A DNA stretch of 19,509 nt from Proteobacteria bacterium UBA1278 (GCA_002308435.1 DBUY01000061.1:2948-22456); one strand, 5' to 3'; counted from the stretch's first letter, positions 7,364-15,348 are shown. Program-made: numbers and translations. Notes: generated by a model not told the origin, from the sequence alone.

Positions 7364-10000
7364 TTATACGCGTGTCGGGTCTCTTTCGACAACTGGACTA
7401 GACACTTTTTCTCGTAACTGCTGTAATAATTTTTCGCCAGGATACCCGGTTTTAACCAAATGTGCGATTGTGCGCAACACGATTGAGTCAGCATCTACAC
7501 CAAAGAAACGACGTAAATTTTTGCGACAATCACTTCGACCGAACCCATCTGTTCCGAGTACGTCGTATGGATTGGTAATATGGGATCGTATTTGATCTGG
7601 ATAGGCACGAACATAGTCAGTTGCAGCAAGCACAGGAACATCCGGTAGCAATTGTTTATGCAAGTGACTGACTTCGGATTCTCCAGTGAGGACTTCTCGC
7701 CGCTGCTGTACCGAGGCCTCGCGCGCCAATTCGGTAAAGCTGGTCACGCTGTATACGCGCACACGAATGCCGTAGTCGCGTAGTTGTTGTGCGGCAGCCA
7801 TAACCTCTCGTAAAATTGTGCCACTACCAAGTAGCTGAATGTCAGGTGTCGTATCTTGGTCTGGTAAAACATACATTCCTTTGATGATGTCACCCTCTAC
7901 AGCCGCTGGCATCGCCGGGTGTACGTAGTTTTCGTTCATCAGAGTGATGTAGTAAAATACGTCCTTTTGTTCAACGCCCATGTGCTGTGCACCGTGTGCC
8001 ATGATTGTGGCAACCTCGTAATGAAAACAGGGGTCATAGCTGATGCAATTTGGAATATGTGAAGCGATCATCAGACTTTGCCCATCGTTGTGCTGTAGGC
8101 CTTCACCACCAAGTGTGGTTCGACCAGCGGTGGCACCGAATAGAAAACCGCGAGCCCGAATATCTCCAGCAAGCCATAGGAGATCACCCACTCTTTGAAA
8201 ACCAAACATTGAATAAAAGATATACATCGGTAGCATAGGGCGCTGTGATGCAGCATAGGAGGTTGCTGCGGCCAGCCAAGCAGATAATGCCCCTGCTTCG
8301 GTCAGCCCCTCTTGTAATAATTGCCCATCAGCACGTTCGTCATAACACATGATGCTTTGACTGTCTTCGGGGCGATATTGTTGACCGGCACTCGCGTAGA
8401 TGCCAATTTTCTTAAACAACCCCTCCATACCAAATGTCCGCGCTTCGTCTGCAACAATCGGCACGATATATGGCTTCAATGGCTCATGACGCAGCATTTG
8501 ATTGAGCATGCGCACAAATGCCATGGTCGTCGATGATTTTTTCTCGCCAGTTGCATCACGCATAGTCGACCAGATCTCATGTGGCAATGCGGGCAATGCC
8601 TCCTGTGCTGGTTGCCGTTTTGGCAGATATCCGCCGAGTGCTTGCCGGCGTTTCAGCAGGTACTGCACAACGGGTGCATCAATACCAGGGTGATAAAACT
8701 CAGGTGTTTCAATGTCTGCTTTGGTCATCGGCACTTTGCAATAGTCGGCATATGCCACTAAATCGTCTGTTCCCATTTTCTTTTTGTTGTGCGCAACATT
8801 TCGAGCATGTGTCTTCTGTCCAAGCTGAAAACCCTTGATTGTGTGCGCGAGTATGACAGTCGGCTTACCTGTTTTTTCAACGGCATGTTTGTAAGCCGTG
8901 TGTACTTTGATTGGATCGTGTCCACCAGGCAGTAGTTGACTGATTTCGTGTGGCGTTAACTGTTCACATATAGCACGAATAGCTGGTGATTTTTGACTGA
9001 GATAATCCAAAAGAGCTTGCGGCCCTTGCGCGTATAATGCCTGATATTGCCCATCGACAAGTTTTGCAAGCTCAGTTTGCAATAGCCCCTCCTGATCGAG
9101 CTGCCACAGCTTATCCCATCCGCTACTCCACAATACTTTGATGACTCGCCATCCAACTGCTAAAAACTGTGCCTCGAGCTCTGTGATTATCTGCCCGTTT
9201 CCTCGCACTGGGCCATCTAATCGTTGTAAATTACAGTTCACAACAAATATACAGTTATCCAGTTTTTCTCGACTGGCTAAACTCAATGCAGCAGTGGACT
9301 CAGGTTCGTCCATTTCTCCATCACCGCAGAAAGCCCATATGCGTCGTTCTGTAGTTGCAAGACCACGACCAATCAAATAACGCTGCCAATAGGCTTGATA
9401 AACGGCTTGAATTGGACCAAGACCCATCGAAACGGTTGGGAATTGCCAGTAGTCAGGCATCAGCCAGGGATGTGGATAGGAGCTTAATCCCTTTGCATTC
9501 ATGGACTCTTGACGAAAATGTGCAAGATTGTGCTCATCGAATCGGCCTTCTAAAAATGACCGTGCATAGATACCTGGGGAGGCATGTCCTTGGAAGAACA
9601 CAAGATCACCCGCTTGCTCATCATCTCCTCGGAAGAAATAATCAAAACCGATGCGATAAAGTGTTGAGCTCGATGCATAAGTAGATAGATGACCGCCCAA
9701 CTCACTGTGTTGTTGATTGGCTCGAACGACCATCACCATGGCGTTCCAAAGAATAAACTTTTCTGCCTGTTCACCGACCATCAAATCTGCTGGGACTTGT
9801 GTGTCGTACGATTGATCGTAAGTATTAAGGTGACTGGAGGCAGAATCCAATGATAATTGCCCCTGCAGACGAACATGGTTGACGACTTGCTGGATGACTT
9901 GTGTTGCGCCAGGCAAACCATGACGACCGATAATGTCGTCTATCGACGCTTGCCATTCTTCTAATTCTGCTGAGTCGATTGCACTAGCTTGGTCGTACAT
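7364..10000 (-). CDS. aceE: Pyruvate dehydrogenase E1, homodimeric type
   Basis: An 878-residue thiamine-diphosphate enzyme, close to the 887 residues of E. coli AceE, which decarboxylates pyruvate and acetylates the lipoyl arm of AceF. The ThDP-binding motif runs from GDGEMDEPES (226-235) to the FVVNCNLQRLDG segment (252-263). Other near-identical family blocks include DLVFFQGHASPGIYARSFLEG (just after 130), GLSSYPHPWLMPDYWQFPTVS (171-191) and, later, ADEARTFGMEGLF and GRTTLGGEGLQHNDGQS. The C terminus has the VLGTDGFGRSD motif. No truncation or frameshift is seen. The ATG at 10000 fits the start of the E. coli protein, although no Shine-Dalgarno sequence precedes it. It is the first gene of an aceE-aceF unit that has lost contact with lpd. 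No PdhR-like operator was recognised upstream. Confidence 0.97.
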   Translation of the reverse strand: MYDQASAIDSAELEEWQASIDDIIGRHGLPGATQVIQQVVNHVRLQGQLSLDSASSHLNTYDQSYDTQVPADLMVGEQAEKFILWNAMVMVVRANQQHSELGGHLSTYASSSTLYRIGFDYFFRGDDEQAGDLVFFQGHASPGIYARSFLEGRFDEHNLAHFRQESMNAKGLSSYPHPWLMPDYWQFPTVSMGLGPIQAVYQAYWQRYLIGRGLATTERRIWAFCGDGEMDEPESTAALSLASREKLDNCIFVVNCNLQRLDGPVRGNGQIITELEAQFLAVGWRVIKVLWSSGWDKLWQLDQEGLLQTELAKLVDGQYQALYAQGPQALLDYLSQKSPAIRAICEQLTPHEISQLLPGGHDPIKVHTAYKHAVEKTGKPTVILAHTIKGFQLGQKTHARNVAHNKKKMGTDDLVAYADYCKVPMTKADIETPEFYHPGIDAPVVQYLLKRRQALGGYLPKRQPAQEALPALPHEIWSTMRDATGEKKSSTTMAFVRMLNQMLRHEPLKPYIVPIVADEARTFGMEGLFKKIGIYASAGQQYRPEDSQSIMCYDERADGQLLQEGLTEAGALSAWLAAATSYAASQRPMLPMYIFYSMFGFQRVGDLLWLAGDIRARGFLFGATAGRTTLGGEGLQHNDGQSLMIASHIPNCISYDPCFHYEVATIMAHGAQHMGVEQKDVFYYITLMNENYVHPAMPAAVEGDIIKGMYVLPDQDTTPDIQLLGSGTILREVMAAAQQLRDYGIRVRVYSVTSFTELAREASVQQRREVLTGESEVSHLHKQLLPDVPVLAATDYVRAYPDQIRSHITNPYDVLGTDGFGRSDCRKNLRRFFGVDADSIVLRTIAHLVKTGYPGEKLLQQLREKVSSPVVERDPTRV

Positions 10001-10031
10001 TCAGTTTATGGACATATTGTAGATTCATTAG

Positions 10032-10060
10032 AATGTAGAGAAAATTGTCCAGATTTGCAA
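10032..10060 (-). promoter_or_regulatory. Candidate promoter for aceE-aceF
   Basis: On the minus strand TTGCAA (10055-10060) and TACATT (10032-10037) are 17 bases apart. Initiation near 10025 would leave a leader of about 25 bases before aceE. Both hexamers are imperfect, so this is the best candidate rather than a firm call. Read-through from the antiporter gene upstream is also possible, since no terminator hairpin is visible between 10001 and 10180. Confidence 0.35.
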
Positions 10061-10180
10061 GCCATTTCTGCACAGTTAGTTGAGAATCTGCCGGTTATTT
10101 GACACCTGCGCATCGCTGACATCCTGCCTAAACGCATTGGTAGCGAACGGCCCCATCGGGTGATGCAGTCGCTGCAAAAT

Positions 10181-11347
10181 CTAGTCATCCACAGGCTTCT
10201 GAATCATCGCCGGTGTTTTGAATCGCTGTGTCACCCAATAGGATGAAATCACAAAACTGAGGATTGTTGTTGCTTGAATAATGCCTGATGCTTCCGGCGA
10301 TATTAGTCGTGATTGACCTGCCACATGCGCGACTAGTATCGAAAATTCGCTGGCCTGCCCAAGACGCACACCTACTTCCCATCCAATATCTGCCTCATCA
10401 GCAGAGTGCGATAGCGACCACCAGTATAGCGAGGGCTTAGCGATTATAATTGCGATCGTCAGTACAACCACAGGTACCATGATATTCGGCAAGGCCCAGA
10501 TATTCAGATTTGCACCGATAGCAAAAAAGAAAAGCACCAGAAAAAAGTCACGCAGCGGACTAAAACACTCAGATAGGTAGCTTGAGACGCTCCCTGTGGC
10601 GATGGCAACCCCGGCGATGAATGCGCCAATGTCGTGACTGAGCCCAATCCATGTGGCCACCTGAGCCACGAGCAGACACCAGCCAACACTGGTGATAAAC
10701 AGGTATTCGCGAACTGATTCGAACATATTAAATAATTTAGATAAGAAAAATCGCTCAATAAAAAATGCATAGAGTGCGAGTAATGGTACTGATAAAAACA
10801 CCTTGACTAAATGTGCGGTTGAGAGTGACTCACGCCCTGAGGTCTGCAGCACGATGAGTGTAAGGATTGCGATTAAATCCTGAATCAGCAGGATGCTGAT
10901 AATCACTTCCCCGATATGTTGCCCGTGCAAGAGGCTATTTGGTAGCAGCTTCAATCCGAGTAGCGTACTTGAAAACATCATCGCAGCACCGACTAGAGCG
11001 CAATCCATTAGTGAAAAACCCGTCGCATAAGCCACCCCAAAGCCAATTGCAGCGAATGCAGTCGAGGTTGACAATGTGACAAAGACAGCGCGCTGAAGCA
11101 TGGATGCAAGATTCTTGGGATCTAAGTGCAGCCCCGCTAGGAATAACAGGAAAATCATCCCGACGTGACCGATGTCTTGAATCAAGTTAGCATCGCTGAC
11201 TAACTTGAATCCAAATGGCCCCATCATGACCCCAAGCAGAATGTATGCAATCACCAGGGATTGGCGTGAGAACAGTGCAAAAGTCGCAACTATAGCGGCA
11301 CCCGCATAGATGAGTGATAGTGATGTTAATAAATCGTGCCCAACCAT
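10181..11347 (-). CDS. CPA2-family cation/proton antiporter (membrane domain only)
   Basis: A 388-residue polytopic membrane protein of the monovalent cation:proton antiporter-2 family (KefB/KefC/YbaL-like Na+/H+ exchanger domain). It is almost entirely hydrophobic, with about 11-12 predicted helices. Family features: IAYILLGVMMGPFGF (33-47), the GMIFLLFLAGLHLDP motif (63-77), MMFSSTLLGLKLL (123-135), the transport-site LLIQDLIAILTL with Gln156-Asp157, and GAFIAG plus FFLVLFFFAIGANL later on. It ends soon after the last helix and lacks the C-terminal TrkA-N (RCK) domain that makes Kef proteins glutathione- or NAD-responsive, so it resembles the shorter members. Transported ion and direction cannot be told. 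It starts 28 bases after the RNase P RNA 3' end on the same strand, with no separate promoter evident. Confidence 0.9.
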   Translation of the reverse strand: MVGHDLLTSLSLIYAGAAIVATFALFSRQSLVIAYILLGVMMGPFGFKLVSDANLIQDIGHVGMIFLLFLAGLHLDPKNLASMLQRAVFVTLSTSTAFAAIGFGVAYATGFSLMDCALVGAAMMFSSTLLGLKLLPNSLLHGQHIGEVIISILLIQDLIAILTLIVLQTSGRESLSTAHLVKVFLSVPLLALYAFFIERFFLSKLFNMFESVREYLFITSVGWCLLVAQVATWIGLSHDIGAFIAGVAIATGSVSSYLSECFSPLRDFFLVLFFFAIGANLNIWALPNIMVPVVVLTIAIIIAKPSLYWWSLSHSADEADIGWEVGVRLGQASEFSILVAHVAGQSRLISPEASGIIQATTILSFVISSYWVTQRFKTPAMIQKPVDD

Positions 11348-11375
11348 TCCCTACTCGCTGATGTAATAATCAGTA

Positions 11376-11704
11376 GTTAGTGCTGGTCGATAAGCCGGGT
11401 TCTGTCGAGGACAGTTATTTATCTGGGACTGATGTCGCCATCAGCCTCAAGCGATCTACCCAGGTCAAATGCGAGTCACATATGCGACCTTTACTTGATC
11501 TTGCTCCGAGTGGGGTTTGCCTAGCCAGCCTTGTTACCAAGACTGCGGTGCGCTCTTACCGCACCTTTTCACCCTTACCCTTGCGGGCGGTTTGTTTCTG
11601 TAGCACTTTCCGTAAGTTTGCACCTCCCAGGTGTTACCTGGCACTCTACTCTATGGAGCCCGGACTTTCCTCTGGCATACACCAGCAACTGCCTGACCAA
11701 CACT
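11376..11704 (-). ncRNA. rnpB: RNase P RNA, bacterial type A
   Basis: Read on the minus strand this is the catalytic RNA of RNase P, which matures tRNA 5' ends. Diagnostic blocks: GAGGAAAGTCCGGGCTCC (P4 and conserved region I) near the 5' end, a GTAAGGGTGAAAAGGTGCGGTAAGAGCGCACC-type segment (P10-P12, quoted here as two joined blocks), GGTAACA, CGGAGCAAGATCAA, and ACAGAACCCGGCTTATCG at the 3' end. The termini pair as P1: AGTGTTGGTC with GACCAGCACT, 10 pairs with one wobble, which sets the ends near 11704 and 11379. At about 325 bases it is shorter than the 377 of E. coli, largely because P3 is reduced to a 4-pair hairpin (11672-11685). The + strand frame through this region is a shadow. Confidence 0.96.
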
Positions 11705-11710
11705 ATCTAT

Positions 11711-11739
11711 AGTGTAACAAATTTTGCTGTATAATCCAA
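11711..11739 (-). promoter_or_regulatory. Predicted sigma70 promoter of rnpB
   Basis: On the minus strand TTGGAT (11734-11739) and TACACT (11711-11716) are separated by 17 bases. The -10 ends six bases before the first base of the predicted P1 helix (11704), the expected initiation distance. It also supports the mapped RNA 5' end. The antiporter gene downstream may depend on this promoter. Confidence 0.65.
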
Positions 11740-11819
11740 TGACCTAATCGGGTTAATACACAGAAAATTGTGCACGAAATGTGGCGATTTTATTACCTCC
11801 TCAGCTGTCGATTATGCGA

Positions 11820-11848
11820 TTGAATAACCACGCTATCCACACTAAATA
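11820..11848 (+). promoter_or_regulatory. Candidate promoter for the 741-residue protein gene
   Basis: TTGAAT (11820-11825) and TAAATA (11843-11848) are 17 bases apart, giving a start near 11855 and a leader of about 39 bases before the ATG at 11894. No Shine-Dalgarno sequence is visible in that leader. The match is moderate in an AT-rich region. Confidence 0.4.
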
Positions 11849-11893
11849 CATCATTATCTTGAATTATTTTCTGAAAATTGTTAACATCATCCG

Positions 11894-14119
11894 ATGAGAA
11901 TTCCAACAGATCAAGATAATAACGGTGCGCACCGACGTCGCTCTCGTGCAAATAGTTTTTACCAAGCACCAAGTGATGACAGTAGACGAACACAGACCTC
12001 AACACCCGCTGAGCAACCTGCTGATACGACTCATTTTTGGCACTCGTTTAGCTCACAATTCAAGCAGGCCGTTGATGCGACTTATGCCGTTGTGAGCAAA
12101 GCCACTGATGAGCTTGGTAAAGCTGCCAAAGACGCAGGGCGCGCCACCGTGAGTGCGACCCGCCTGGCGACGAACCTGACCAAGGATCACCCGCTCTCGG
12201 AATTCCAACGATTTTTTTCTGAGCAAATGAGATCGCAACAGCATGAAACATCAGACATCTTGACATGTCATGAATCCGAGCTATTTGACAGAGACCTTGA
12301 TGATCAAACGCCTGATTTGTGGAATACCCCATCCCGAGCGCAGGCTCTTGAACAACCTTGTAACTGGACATACCCTGCAGTATCTCATGAATTCAAAAAC
12401 ACAGCCGATTGTGAAGAAAAAAGCGCCCACGTCGATGGGGATGAGAAAACTGTAAACTCAATTCAAACCGAGGGGACTGATTCCTCTGCGCACACTGATG
12501 GTCTGGATTTAAGTGGACATTCAAATACACTTCCGGATCTTGTACCTATAAACCAGTCTGCCAAAGCGTTTTCACCGACCACTCAGATAAACACCTCTGT
12601 GTACAATGAATCTGAAATTTTCACTGATTACGACATCATTGACCAAACCCAAGCACACCCCAATACGTGCCCCACTATTGCCCAAACATGTTTATTAAAG
12701 GATCCAGCCGCGATCCGACAATCTTCCTCCGTTGATTCGTTGTATACACAGATGCCGGGCGAGATTGGTGAAGATGATGATAACCAGATTTCGAAAAACA
12801 ATGGCGGCCATAAAAACGGGATCTGTCCGGTGGCACAACCGGTGTCCGCATTGGATGAACATATTTATCAATTCTTGCCCCAGGCTACTCAAAGCCACCC
12901 TGTAACTCAGTGTCGAGCTGCCAGTGAAATTGTTCATGATATTGGCTATTGCGCGCCAGCAGCACTTGGACTGCTTTTAATTGAATTGTTCAATAAGGAC
13001 GCGCTATCGGGTGATTTACATAGCGCCCCGACAAAGCTCCTACTGCGTTTATTCAAATCGCATTATGCGCTTGAATTTTCAACCGCTAACGATTTACTTC
13101 AGTATTTGCATGGTCGGGATGTCCACACATTACAGTGGATAATGGCCCCGGTCTTGCGCTTACTTCTGCTTTGTATTTTACATACCAAGTCAGCGAAAAC
13201 CAGCGATATATTTTTTGAGTCTAATCATGAGGATACGACCAAAACATCGATTGAAAAAAATCCTTTTCTCGATATTAAAGCCATCCATAGTATTTTCGAT
13301 ATCAGCGATGAGGACATTCATACTTGCAACCAACTACTCTGCGAGGCGAATACGTCGTCAAAATCTACCCAGTCAGATTCCATCGCCGGCTACGACCAAC
13401 CCTTTTCAACTGATGACCTATTTCTCGTCTGCCGCAGTTTATTTATTGCACTCAAGCTGCATTGTGCCGTTGTCACGTCAGAGACTCCCGCATGCGTGAG
13501 CCTTAAAAATATGCTTCACTCGCAAGTTGAGAGCCGTGAATCTCAACAAGCACAACTTTATTCTGGTGACTTTGGCAGCGTGAACGCCGCAATTCACTAC
13601 CAAGCTTATATATTCGACGACAATTCTGGAATCATGGGACACTTTGACTGCATACAAGGCGACGAAATTCTTAACCAAGCGTGCTGGATGGGCCAGCATC
13701 GCCAGCAACCAAGCGCCCATGAGCTACATGCTGAAGCCCGACTTGCGCACAGTAATGGGCCCGAATTTGTCAAACGGTTATCCTCATTAGAAAAAACCGC
13801 TACTGAACCAGAAAAGACCGGAAAATCCAACTATTACAATCATTTCTTTGATGATCTTGAGTTAAACTTGAATCAACAAAACCAAAATCACACGTCGCTC
13901 GAGACGCAGGAAAACAGGACCCATTGTGGTGTCGATACTCCGACTGAGATCCCTTTGAGCGGGGCTGGCAATAGTCACATCGGTGTTCTTCTAGATGTGC
14001 TGGATACGACACATCATGGCGACCATACTGACGCGAGAAAGGAAGCGCATTCTACCGAATGTCAATTAGGCACTGACGCATCTGCGTTTAACAAAGTGAC
14101 CCGTAACAACTCATTTTGA
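11894..14119 (+). CDS. Large low-complexity protein, possible OTU-like cysteine protease effector
   Basis: A 741-residue protein of unknown family. Layout: a basic, Ser-rich N terminus (1-45); an amphipathic Ala/Thr-rich helix (about 48-97); an acidic, Ser/Thr/Asn-rich, probably disordered region (about 110-320); a more ordered, partly hydrophobic core (about 330-590) and a polar tail. In the core, HDIGYCAPAALGLL (Asp349, Cys353) resembles the Cys loop of OTU proteases, and GIMGHFDCI (His583) resembles their catalytic His-Tyr/Phe motif. The 230-residue spacing with helices between (including LQWIMAPVLRLLL, 413-425) recalls Legionella Lot-type deubiquitinases, which carry a helical insertion there. 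The Cys loop is not a perfect DGxC, so the call is tentative; another papain-like fold is possible. There is no signal peptide, and no usable later ATG before about residue 112. It interrupts the rnpB-rsmI neighbourhood and converges on rsmI. Confidence 0.65.
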   Translation: MRIPTDQDNNGAHRRRSRANSFYQAPSDDSRRTQTSTPAEQPADTTHFWHSFSSQFKQAVDATYAVVSKATDELGKAAKDAGRATVSATRLATNLTKDHPLSEFQRFFSEQMRSQQHETSDILTCHESELFDRDLDDQTPDLWNTPSRAQALEQPCNWTYPAVSHEFKNTADCEEKSAHVDGDEKTVNSIQTEGTDSSAHTDGLDLSGHSNTLPDLVPINQSAKAFSPTTQINTSVYNESEIFTDYDIIDQTQAHPNTCPTIAQTCLLKDPAAIRQSSSVDSLYTQMPGEIGEDDDNQISKNNGGHKNGICPVAQPVSALDEHIYQFLPQATQSHPVTQCRAASEIVHDIGYCAPAALGLLLIELFNKDALSGDLHSAPTKLLLRLFKSHYALEFSTANDLLQYLHGRDVHTLQWIMAPVLRLLLLCILHTKSAKTSDIFFESNHEDTTKTSIEKNPFLDIKAIHSIFDISDEDIHTCNQLLCEANTSSKSTQSDSIAGYDQPFSTDDLFLVCRSLFIALKLHCAVVTSETPACVSLKNMLHSQVESRESQQAQLYSGDFGSVNAAIHYQAYIFDDNSGIMGHFDCIQGDEILNQACWMGQHRQQPSAHELHAEARLAHSNGPEFVKRLSSLEKTATEPEKTGKSNYYNHFFDDLELNLNQQNQNHTSLETQENRTHCGVDTPTEIPLSGAGNSHIGVLLDVLDTTHHGDHTDARKEAHSTECQLGTDASAFNKVTRNNSF

Positions 14120-14177
14120 TTGCCTCCTGTGTATGATATTCATCAGCCTTGTGCGCTTGCAGGCGTTCATGGAGTGC
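14078..14177. repeat. Tandem duplication at the gene junction, copy A
   Basis: This copy covers the last 13 codons and TGA (14117-14119) of the 741-residue protein gene plus about 58 bases beyond. By hand alignment it matches 14201-14300 at 72 of 100 positions without any gap, and most differences are transitions. Its right half is a decayed copy of the rsmI 3' end: on the minus strand it still reads ALHERLQAHKADE, against ALYQRLQALKTDE in RsmI, but the rsmI stop is lost. Confidence 0.8.
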
Positions 14178-14200
14178 ACGCCTGTAAATGTGGTCAGCAG

Positions 14201-14300
14201 GCATCTGTCTTTAACAAGGCAACCCGCAACGACTCATCCTGATTACCCACTACGCACTTTATTCATCCGTCTTAAGTGCCTGTAGGCGCTGATAGAGTGC
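14201..14300. repeat. Tandem duplication at the gene junction, copy B
   Basis: Copy B starts 123 bases after copy A. Its right half is the genuine rsmI C-terminal coding region and stop (14259-14300). Its left half repeats the tail of the 741-residue gene: it reads ASVFNKATRNDSS then TGA (14240-14242), against ASAFNKVTRNNSF then TGA in the gene itself. Similarity continues weakly to about 14318 with a one-base gap. Confidence 0.8.
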
Positions 14301-15113
14301 ATTCTTACGCACGGTGGTAATCGGTCCGATCGCCTTGATAATCGTTTGTGCTGATAAACCTTCGTCACTGAGGGCCTGCAGGCACTGATTTAAATCGACG
14401 GTCTCTGTAACCGCACTCATTGCTTCTTGGCCAGACAACACCACAACAAATTCTCCCTGAATCGGTCCCTCTCCAAGCGCTTGCAGAACTGTGTCTACCG
14501 TGCCGTGCCAATAACACTCGAATTGCTTGGTGAGCTCTTTCACCACAAAAATTTGTCGGTTTCGCCCAAATACTTGTTCACAGTCCACTAGGCAATTGAG
14601 TAATCGACGTGGACTTTCGAAAAAAACTAATGCCTCAGAACCTGCAGCTACTTTCTCAAGTAAACGCAACCGCTCCCCCTGTTTTCTTGGCAAAAAGCCT
14701 AGGAACTGAAATGGCATGACTGAGAATGGACAAATCGACAATGCTGCCGTTACCGCGCATGGTCCTGGAATGGGCAGCACCGCAAACCCACGCGCGTGAG
14801 CTGCCTGGACGAGACGGTGCCCTGGATCACACATTAAGGGTGTGCCGGCATCACTGATGAGCGCCATGGAACCATCTCCGACTTTATCTAAATAATACTG
14901 AATGCGCTCAGGAGACTCATGGTCTGTCAACTTAAATAGCGCGCGCGGTTGCACATTGATATGACGCAGTAAGCGCATACTATGCTCTGAGTTTTCACAC
15001 AATATACAATCCACCTGCTGCAAAACCTCAATAGCACGCCGACTGATATCGGCCAAATTCCCGATCGGTGTGGCCACAATGTATAGCTGCTGCGCAGTCT
15101 GATTAGATTTCAT
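14259..15113 (-). CDS. rsmI: 16S rRNA (cytidine-1402-2'-O)-methyltransferase
   Basis: A 284-residue SAM-dependent methyltransferase of the tetrapyrrole-methylase fold that methylates the ribose of C1402 in 16S rRNA at the ribosomal P site. Family motifs: LYIVATPIGNLADISRRA (10-27), SDAGTPLMCDPG (87-98), PIPGPCAVTAALS (114-126), GFLPRKQGER (139-148), FFESPRRL and, near the end, GEFVVVLSG. Length is normal. The usual EDTR segment after the first domain strand (AAEDTRHT in E. coli) reads LCENSEHS here (38-45), an unusual change. GGAGG lies seven bases before the ATG. As in E. coli and Pseudomonas it is divergent from lpoA. Its 3' end is part of a tandem duplication shared with the convergent 741-residue gene. 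Confidence 0.95.
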   Translation of the reverse strand: MKSNQTAQQLYIVATPIGNLADISRRAIEVLQQVDCILCENSEHSMRLLRHINVQPRALFKLTDHESPERIQYYLDKVGDGSMALISDAGTPLMCDPGHRLVQAAHARGFAVLPIPGPCAVTAALSICPFSVMPFQFLGFLPRKQGERLRLLEKVAAGSEALVFFESPRRLLNCLVDCEQVFGRNRQIFVVKELTKQFECYWHGTVDTVLQALGEGPIQGEFVVVLSGQEAMSAVTETVDLNQCLQALSDEGLSAQTIIKAIGPITTVRKNALYQRLQALKTDE

Positions 15114-15348
15114 GTGAGACCTCCGTCATGTTCATAAGCCAAAGAGATTGCTGAGGCTCAATTTTGGTCATTTTACCATAATATTCATGGAATTGGAGTG
15201 CTATTTAACTGCTTCTTACCAGACTTGTTTGCGCAAAAACCAGCAATAATAGGTCCAGTTGTCTTTTAGCGCGTATTTATTGCCTGAGAAATTGCGAGAA
15301 ACTTGTGTTGAGCCACTGCCGTATGGCATTGATAGCGATGCCCAGTAT

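Noticed and set aside
8050..9684. Several + strand frames of 60-109 residues inside aceE
   Set aside because: They are antisense shadows of a fully conserved enzyme gene.
10006..10188. Minus-strand frame of 60 residues between the antiporter gene and aceE
   Set aside because: Composition is rich in Cys, Arg and Met, there is no ribosome site, and it overlaps the antiporter 3' end and the candidate aceE promoter.
11380..11712. Open + strand frame of 110 residues
   Set aside because: It is antisense to the RNase P RNA, whose conserved blocks and paired ends explain the region fully.
11793..12005. Minus-strand frame of 70 residues overlapping the start of the 741-residue gene
   Set aside because: No family resemblance and no ribosome site, and it conflicts with the longer + gene and its candidate promoter. 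It was weighed as real because part of it looks protein-like, but the overlap argues against it.
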